DNA from: Deinococcus malanensis
GTDB lineage: Bacteria > Deinococcota > Deinococci > Deinococcales > Deinococcaceae
Reading direction: 5' to 3'
NCBI RefSeq assembly: GCF_014647655.1
Contig: NZ_BMPP01000019.1
Location: forward strand, 1 to 9,005
DNA: 9,005 nucleotides
Part shown: piece by piece, positions 5,896-9,005 of the stretch
Numbering within the stretch: position 1 is the stretch's first letter
How the letters are laid out: the number at the start of each line of letters is the position of its first letter
Position numbers and translations under genes: made by a program
Notes under the pieces: model-generated
Seen by the model: the letters and a program-made list of their open reading frames with translations, nothing else
Told to the model about the DNA's origin: nothing
The model's database searches: none

Positions 5896-6543
5896 TCATT
5901 TTGAATGGATGGCCTGCGCCGCAGAAAGGTTGGACGCGCCGGATGGACGCAGCGCCTGAGGTTTGCGCTCCCTGACCGCTGTGAGAATTTCCTGGGCACA
6001 GGCTTCCGGTGTGAGGGTCGAAGTGTCGAACGTCAGGTCGTACTCCACGCGCGTGCCGTCGATCAGACGCTGCACCGCCCGCGACATGCCCAGGACCTGC
6101 TTGTCCGTCCGCTGGCGCTCCCATTCCTCGGACACCGCCAGGGGAGGGTGCAGGCCCACCATCCAGGCGTCCACCCCGGAGAACACGGCCGCGCACTCGT
6201 CCACGAGCCGCTGATCCCATAGGCAGTGGTCGGCCACCACGTTAAACCCGGTATCAAGGAACGCCCTTATGGCGCGGTGTATGCCGGTGAAGAACTGATA
6301 GCCGACCGGACCGGTGCGCAGCTCATCGACATGCAGGGTTGCTCCGTCCGAGCGACCGATCCAGTGAAACCCCTGATCAGCCGGAGGCGTGAGGCCGTTG
6401 TACTTTCCGAAGATGAAGGGCCAGAAGTGATCGACTCCGGCCGCGAGCCAGGGTTCATCAGCCAGGTTCATCAGGGCGCGCTGGGTGCTGCTTTTTCCCG
6501 CGCTGGTCGTGCCATTGAGAATCACCAGTGTGCCAACGCTCAT
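5896..6543 (-). CDS. Chloramphenicol 3-O-phosphotransferase-like P-loop kinase
   Basis: A 215-aa protein matching the chloramphenicol phosphotransferase family. The Streptomyces venezuelae enzyme phosphorylates the C3 hydroxyl of the drug, using ATP. Walker A is GTTSAGKS at 11-18. EPWLAAGVDHFW (30-41) corresponds to the EPWLAFGVDS region of the known enzyme, with D38 aligned to its catalytic Asp37. A DRVAGMA-like lid equivalent lies at TDKQVLGMSRAV (146-157), and VEYDLTFDTS (166-175) matches the VEYDVEVDTT stretch. It is longer than the roughly 178-aa reference, with an insert after the catalytic Asp (about 45-80) and a Ser/Ala-rich tail, so the substrate may differ. The start at 6543 is supported by GAGGT with a 4-nt spacer and by MSVGTLVILNG; the frame is open to 6627 but that extension is not family-like. 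The ATG overlaps the stop of a 19-codon ORF. Confidence 0.9.
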   Translation of the reverse strand: MSVGTLVILNGTTSAGKSSTQRALMNLADEPWLAAGVDHFWPFIFGKYNGLTPPADQGFHWIGRSDGATLHVDELRTGPVGYQFFTGIHRAIRAFLDTGFNVVADHCLWDQRLVDECAAVFSGVDAWMVGLHPPLAVSEEWERQRTDKQVLGMSRAVQRLIDGTRVEYDLTFDTSTLTPEACAQEILTAVRERKPQALRPSGASNLSAAQAIHSK

Positions 6544-6599
6544 CGTGACCTCGGGTGATGGGTGTGCTGATCGTACCTGATGGCGACCGGGTGGCCCAT
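6540..6599 (-). CDS. Leader ORF (19 codons) in front of the phosphotransferase
   Basis: ATG 6599-6597 is preceded by AGGAGG (6604-6609) with a 4-nt spacer, the strongest ribosome binding site near this gene. It encodes MGHPVAIRYDQHTHHPRSR and stops at a TGA sharing ATGA (6540-6543) with the phosphotransferase ATG. The weaker GAGGT site of the phosphotransferase lies inside this ORF, so ribosomes on the leader would affect access to it. Leader peptides that control chloramphenicol resistance genes by ribosome stalling are known; here control is inference. Four His codons and two AGG codons stand out. Confidence 0.5.
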   Translation of the reverse strand: MGHPVAIRYDQHTHHPRSR

Positions 6600-6640
6600 G
6601 GCTCCTCCTGGACCACCTGCCCTGCATATCACCAAAATTC

Positions 6641-6832
6641 TCACAGGTCCCGTTCGGTCTGGATGCCAGGGACCGTCGTGTGGACTGCCATTGCCGAGAG
6701 CAGCGCTCCTGCTGCCCGTCCTACCAAGCGCACCCAGGACCCGCTGCGCGCAAGGTCCCGCTGAGTCGGGAGATGTTCACGAAAAGCTGGTGCTGAAGGG
6801 GTGCGGTCGCTGGACAGGGCAGTGGGGTTCAT
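6641..6832 (-). CDS. Small 63-aa ORF of unknown function with strong RBS and SARP-like promoter
   Basis: I do not recognise this protein. The case for it being real is its start: AGGAGG (6837-6842) four nt before the ATG, the same spacer as the GNAT gene, and a promoter with two TTGCG heptamers and a TATGCT -10 (6874-6905) about 40 nt upstream. The first 30 residues are polar and Pro/Ser-rich (MNPTALSSDRTPSAPAF). A basic-amphipathic stretch follows, WVRLVGRAAGALLSAMAV, which could be a short membrane-associated helix. It is divergent from the SARP DNA-binding fragment at 6937, the usual place for a regulator's target. It could be a small effector, or a gene truncated at its 3' end; a wrong frame is also possible. 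Confidence 0.5.
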   Translation of the reverse strand: MNPTALSSDRTPSAPAFREHLPTQRDLARSGSWVRLVGRAAGALLSAMAVHTTVPGIQTERDL

Positions 6833-6873
6833 GGGGCCTCCTGAGGCAAGCAGGTGATGTCTTGGTTGTTTTC

Positions 6874-6905
6874 AGCATAGAAAGTCAACGCAAGAACAGC
6901 GCAAG
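6874..6905 (-). promoter_or_regulatory. SARP-type operator-promoter for the 63-aa ORF
   Basis: On the minus strand the order is CTTGCGC (6899-6905), 4 nt, CTTGCGT (6888-6894), 8 nt, then -10 TATGCT (6874-6879). The heptamers start exactly 11 bp apart, and the second ends exactly 8 bp before the -10. This geometry is known for SARP activators of Streptomyces, where repeats take the place of the -35 box. A GCTGCGT (6906-6912) abuts the distal repeat. The element is 28 of 35 identical to that at 7346-7380. Confidence 0.65.
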
Positions 6906-6936
6906 ACGCAGCTGGAGCGAAGAATCGTGTTGACAG

Positions 6937-7182
6937 GTGCCGGTGCTCGAACTGCGTGTGCTGGGTCCACCTGAGATTCGGGTGGACGGCGCCGTGCAGC
7001 GGGTCCGGACCCGTAAGGCCCTCGGGCTGCTGGTCTACTTGGCTGTGGAGCCGGACCTTCACGTCCGGGAGACGCTGGCGACACTGTTCTGGCCGGATTC
7101 CAGCCCAGACGTCGCGAGGGCCTCACTTCGGAATTCCCTGACGTATCTGCGCGAGTCTCTTGGAGAAGCCCCCGGCTACTGA
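6937..7182 (+). pseudogene. SARP/AfsR-family regulator, DNA-binding domain only (truncated)
   Basis: Eighty-one residues forming a complete OmpR-like winged-helix domain of the SARP type: LELRVLGPPEIRVDGA, RTRKALGLLVYLAVEP, LATLFWPDSSPDVARA, then the recognition helix SLRNSLTYLRESLGE. Full SARP/BTAD regulators have at least 250 aa, with an activator domain after this; here a TGA at 7180-7182 ends it. Removing one base shift at that point gives YLKRTHGNRLTVGQV, which fits the expected continuation for a few residues before the pattern fades, so a frameshift is the likely cause. GTG 6937 is chosen as the start because LELRVLG is the usual N-terminus; there is no Shine-Dalgarno at proper spacing. 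It lies between two SARP-type operator copies, so it may be the relic of their regulator. A functional solo domain cannot be excluded. Confidence 0.7.
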
Positions 7183-7333
7183 AACGCACTCACGGGAACA
7201 GGCTGACGGTTGGCCAGGTCAAACGTGTCGCCGACTGCAAGAACATGCAGGTGCACGTCGTACAGGGACGGCGGATCGTCCGTGTGGGCTTCAGCAAGCA
7301 GGCAGACTCAACGGGGCACCCCGTCAAAGGCGT
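7183..7333 (+). other. Degenerate continuation of the SARP gene, no intact gene
   Basis: In the frame shifted by one base the sequence stays open to 7380, reading KRTHGNRLTVGQ and later VHVVQGRRIVRVGFSK, but no further BTAD pattern is recognisable. It ends in the promoter of the acetyltransferase operon. Most likely it is decayed regulator coding sequence. Confidence 0.35.
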
Positions 7334-7377
7334 CTTGCGGTCCCTCTTGCGCTGTTGTTGCGCAGCCCTCCTACGCT
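7334..7377 (+). promoter_or_regulatory. SARP-type operator-promoter of the GNAT operon
   Basis: CTTGCGC (7346-7352), 4 nt, GTTGCGC (7357-7363), 8 nt, then -10 TACGCT (7372-7377). A third heptamer CTTGCGG at 7334-7340 is 12 bp further out. The 11-bp heptamer period and the 8-bp gap to the -10 equal those of the minus-strand element at 6874-6905. There is no ordinary TTGACA -35, as expected when an activator bound to direct repeats recruits polymerase. The acetyltransferase ATG with AGGAGG (7400-7405) lies 32 nt downstream. Confidence 0.65.
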
Positions 7378-7409
7378 GAATTCAGACATTCAGAACCCAA
7401 GGAGGAACC

Positions 7410-8213
7410 ATGACCCGCACCCTCACCCGCCCGTCCCGGCCTGACACCGCCACCATTGAGCGCGCGTTCCGCGACTTTCCCGAACACCTGTTCCGTGACC
7501 CGGAAGTGGTCGTGGAGCATGACGACGCCCTCCTGCTCGCTGTGAGTTTCGCCCCGGCGCCGGACCTGAACCTCGTGTACGGCGGGTACACTGGCCCGAA
7601 CGCGCCAGAGCGTCTGACGGCCACGCTGGCACGACTGCGGGCCTGGAACGTGCCCTTCCTGTGGTTGGTCTCCCCCGCGGCAGCTGACCAGAGCGCGGCA
7701 CTCACGGCGCGGGGCCTGCCCAGGGTGGCTGACCTTCCCGTCATGACCCTCGACCTCGCCCACCTGAAACTGGCAGACGCGCGGGTGGAGGGTCTGACGC
7801 TCCGCAGGGTGACGACCGAGGAGGACTTGCGCGCCTGGGTGAGCGTGGCCGCCGAGGGGTTTCACTTCAACCAGGAAACGGCGCAGAAGCTGACCGCGCT
7901 GGCCCGGGGCCCGGTCCTCGACCCTAACTCGCGCGCCCACCTCTACCTGGGCCTGCTGCATGGCGAGCCGGTGGGCACCGCCCTGAACATTCACGGCGAG
8001 GAGATTGCGGGCGTGTGGTGTGTGAGCATCCTGGAACGGGCGCGTGGGCGCGGGATCGGGGCGGCCATGACCACCGGGCCGCTCCTAGCGGCGCGGGAGG
8101 CAGGGTATGCCTCGGCGATGCTGGGGGCGACCGAACAGGGGTTTCCGGTGTACTCACGCCTGGGCTGGGAAGTGCAGTATTCCGCGCCCATCCACCTGGG
8201 AGGCCCGGCGTGA
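7410..8213 (+). CDS. GNAT family N-acetyltransferase
   Basis: A 267-aa protein with a C-terminal GNAT domain. Acetyl-CoA binding motif A is ERARGRGIGAAMT (209-221), with the R/Q-x-x-G-x-G core at RGRGIG (212-217), preceded by strand residues AGVWCVSIL (200-208). The C-terminal GFPVYSRLGWE (244-254) is the usual motif B ending. The N-terminal 130 residues look like a degenerate second GNAT-like half, as in double-GNAT proteins. The acceptor amine is unknown. The start is secure: AGGAGG (7400-7405) with a 4-nt spacer before the ATG. It is the first gene of an operon with a second GNAT gene, overlapping it by 4 nt, under the SARP-type promoter just upstream. Both are presumably cytoplasmic; no signal peptide is seen. 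Confidence 0.93.
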   Translation: MTRTLTRPSRPDTATIERAFRDFPEHLFRDPEVVVEHDDALLLAVSFAPAPDLNLVYGGYTGPNAPERLTATLARLRAWNVPFLWLVSPAAADQSAALTARGLPRVADLPVMTLDLAHLKLADARVEGLTLRRVTTEEDLRAWVSVAAEGFHFNQETAQKLTALARGPVLDPNSRAHLYLGLLHGEPVGTALNIHGEEIAGVWCVSILERARGRGIGAAMTTGPLLAAREAGYASAMLGATEQGFPVYSRLGWEVQYSAPIHLGGPA

Positions 8214-9005
8214 CCGGGCTGGCCCGAGGCCACCGGGATACGCAGCTGGAGTGGTCCGAAGCACCGCCTCAGGAGATGCTCGCCGCGATGCGCGCTGACC
8301 TCTACGCCCAGTTCGTGGACGGGTACGCTGCCCTGCCGCCTGATGCGCGGAGGCGCCTGGGGATCGAGCAGGTGGACTTCGGGGCTGGAGTGCTGGCCTT
8401 GGTGCGTTCACTCCCTCATCCCGCGTTCAACCTCGTCCAGGGCTTTGGCGTCACGTCTCCCGTCACCCAGGCGGATCTGGACGCCCTGCTGGGAGCGGTG
8501 GAACGGTCGAGACCGCCCGCCTGGGGTCTGCCCCTCGACCCCCGCACCCGCCCGGTGGACCTGGGAATCATGCTGGAGGCGCGTGGTCTGCGCGAAGTGT
8601 TCCGGGAGGTGGCGCTGTATGCTCCGGCCTCCGCGGCTCGTCAGGCGCTGGCCTCCTCCACACGCGCTTTCCCCGAAGTGTCGCGGGTCGGGCCGGACCA
8701 CGCCGTGGACGTCGCGACGTTCATCACGGGACAATTTGGCCTGCCGAGTGAGATGACGGAACTGCTCCAACTCGGGCTCTCGCACATGGGCTGGATGGGC
8801 TACTTCGTGCCTGGGGAGGTCGGGGTGAGCAGCGCCGGGTTCCTCACCGTGGGTGGGCGCGCCGCCCTGCTGCACACGGCCGCCACCCGGCCGGACAGTC
8901 GGGGCCAGGGTGGACAGAGCGCACTGATTCTGCGGCGCCTCCAGGAGGGCCTCGCCCAGGGATGTGAGCACTTCCTGGTGGACGTGGAGGCCGGGCAGGA
9001 CAATC
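8210..9005 (+). CDS. GNAT family N-acetyltransferase, second gene of the operon (3' end beyond the window)
   Basis: 265 codons are visible and open to the right edge. Start GTG 8210 overlaps the previous stop as GTGA and has GGGAGG (8198-8203) with a 6-nt spacer, so it is translationally coupled. The acetyl-CoA motif is ATRPDSRGQGGQSALILRRL (225-244), with RGQGGQ at 231-236, followed by a strand CEHFLVDVEAGQDN. In GNAT proteins only 30-50 residues normally follow, so most of the protein is present and the full length is likely about 300 aa. The N-terminal half (to about residue 140) again resembles a worn GNAT-like half. The pair probably arose by duplication, although the two are divergent in sequence. 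Substrate unknown. Confidence 0.92.
   Translation, partial: MTGLARGHRDTQLEWSEAPPQEMLAAMRADLYAQFVDGYAALPPDARRRLGIEQVDFGAGVLALVRSLPHPAFNLVQGFGVTSPVTQADLDALLGAVERSRPPAWGLPLDPRTRPVDLGIMLEARGLREVFREVALYAPASAARQALASSTRAFPEVSRVGPDHAVDVATFITGQFGLPSEMTELLQLGLSHMGWMGYFVPGEVGVSSAGFLTVGGRAALLHTAATRPDSRGQGGQSALILRRLQEGLAQGCEHFLVDVEAGQDN

Noticed and set aside
4740..7182. BTAD fragment and SARP DNA-binding domain as one gene split by an insertion
   Set aside because: The C-terminal-type piece lies upstream of the N-terminal piece on the same strand, which a simple insertion cannot produce.
7371..7994. 207-codon minus-strand frame
   Set aside because: Antisense to the first GNAT gene, which has a strong start and conserved motifs.
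1..9005. Search for CRISPR arrays, IS elements with terminal repeats, tRNA or rRNA genes
   Set aside because: No regularly spaced repeats, transposase motifs or cloverleaf/rRNA signatures were seen.

Overview
The window is high-GC bacterial DNA (roughly 60-65% by eye) that looks like a Deinococcus-type chromosome or large replicon. This rests on the mixture of genes: a cytoplasmic PAS-GAF-PAS histidine kinase with a bacteriophytochrome-like SVSHDLRAP H-box, a SARP/BTAD-family regulator fragment, an LmbE-type deacetylase, a chloramphenicol phosphotransferase homologue, and double-GNAT acetyltransferases. Genus assignment is inference. No IS element, tRNA, rRNA or CRISPR array is visible.

Layout. 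1-827 (minus) is the N-terminal 275 codons of an FAD amine oxidase, running off the left edge. 828-1466 is a sparse region with inverted repeats and a short leader ORF directly ahead of the oxidase. 1467-2189 (minus) is an unrecognised 240-aa protein, also preceded by a short overlapping ORF. 2379-4271 (minus) is a 630-aa hybrid-sensory histidine kinase whose first PAS domain has lost its N-terminal cap. 4272-5020 is a decayed intergenic region holding an AT-richer pocket, a stranded BTAD fragment and a G-rich tract. 5021-5752 (plus) is a PIG-L/LmbE deacetylase, convergent with 5896-6543 (minus), a chloramphenicol 3-O-phosphotransferase-like kinase. 6641-6832 (minus) is a small ORF with a strong ribosome binding site. 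6937-7182 (plus) is the intact DNA-binding domain of a SARP regulator, cut off by a stop. 7410-8213 and 8210-9005+ (plus) are two tandem, overlapping GNAT acetyltransferases.

Two themes tie the region together. First, the promoters of the small minus-strand ORF and of the GNAT operon share an almost identical element: two TTGCG-core heptamers exactly 11 bp apart, the second ending exactly 8 bp before a TAYGCT -10 box. That is the geometry known for SARP activator sites, and the SARP DNA-binding fragment sits between the two copies. Second, several start codons (amine oxidase, 240-aa protein, phosphotransferase, and less securely the deacetylase and kinase) overlap as ATGA with the stop of a short upstream ORF. 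The two best cases have strong Shine-Dalgarno sequences on the short ORF, which suggests leader-peptide translational coupling.

The genes are mostly unrelated stress, detoxification or modification enzymes rather than one pathway. The decayed regulator pieces at both 4.7 kb and 6.9 kb suggest an accessory region that has been rearranged.
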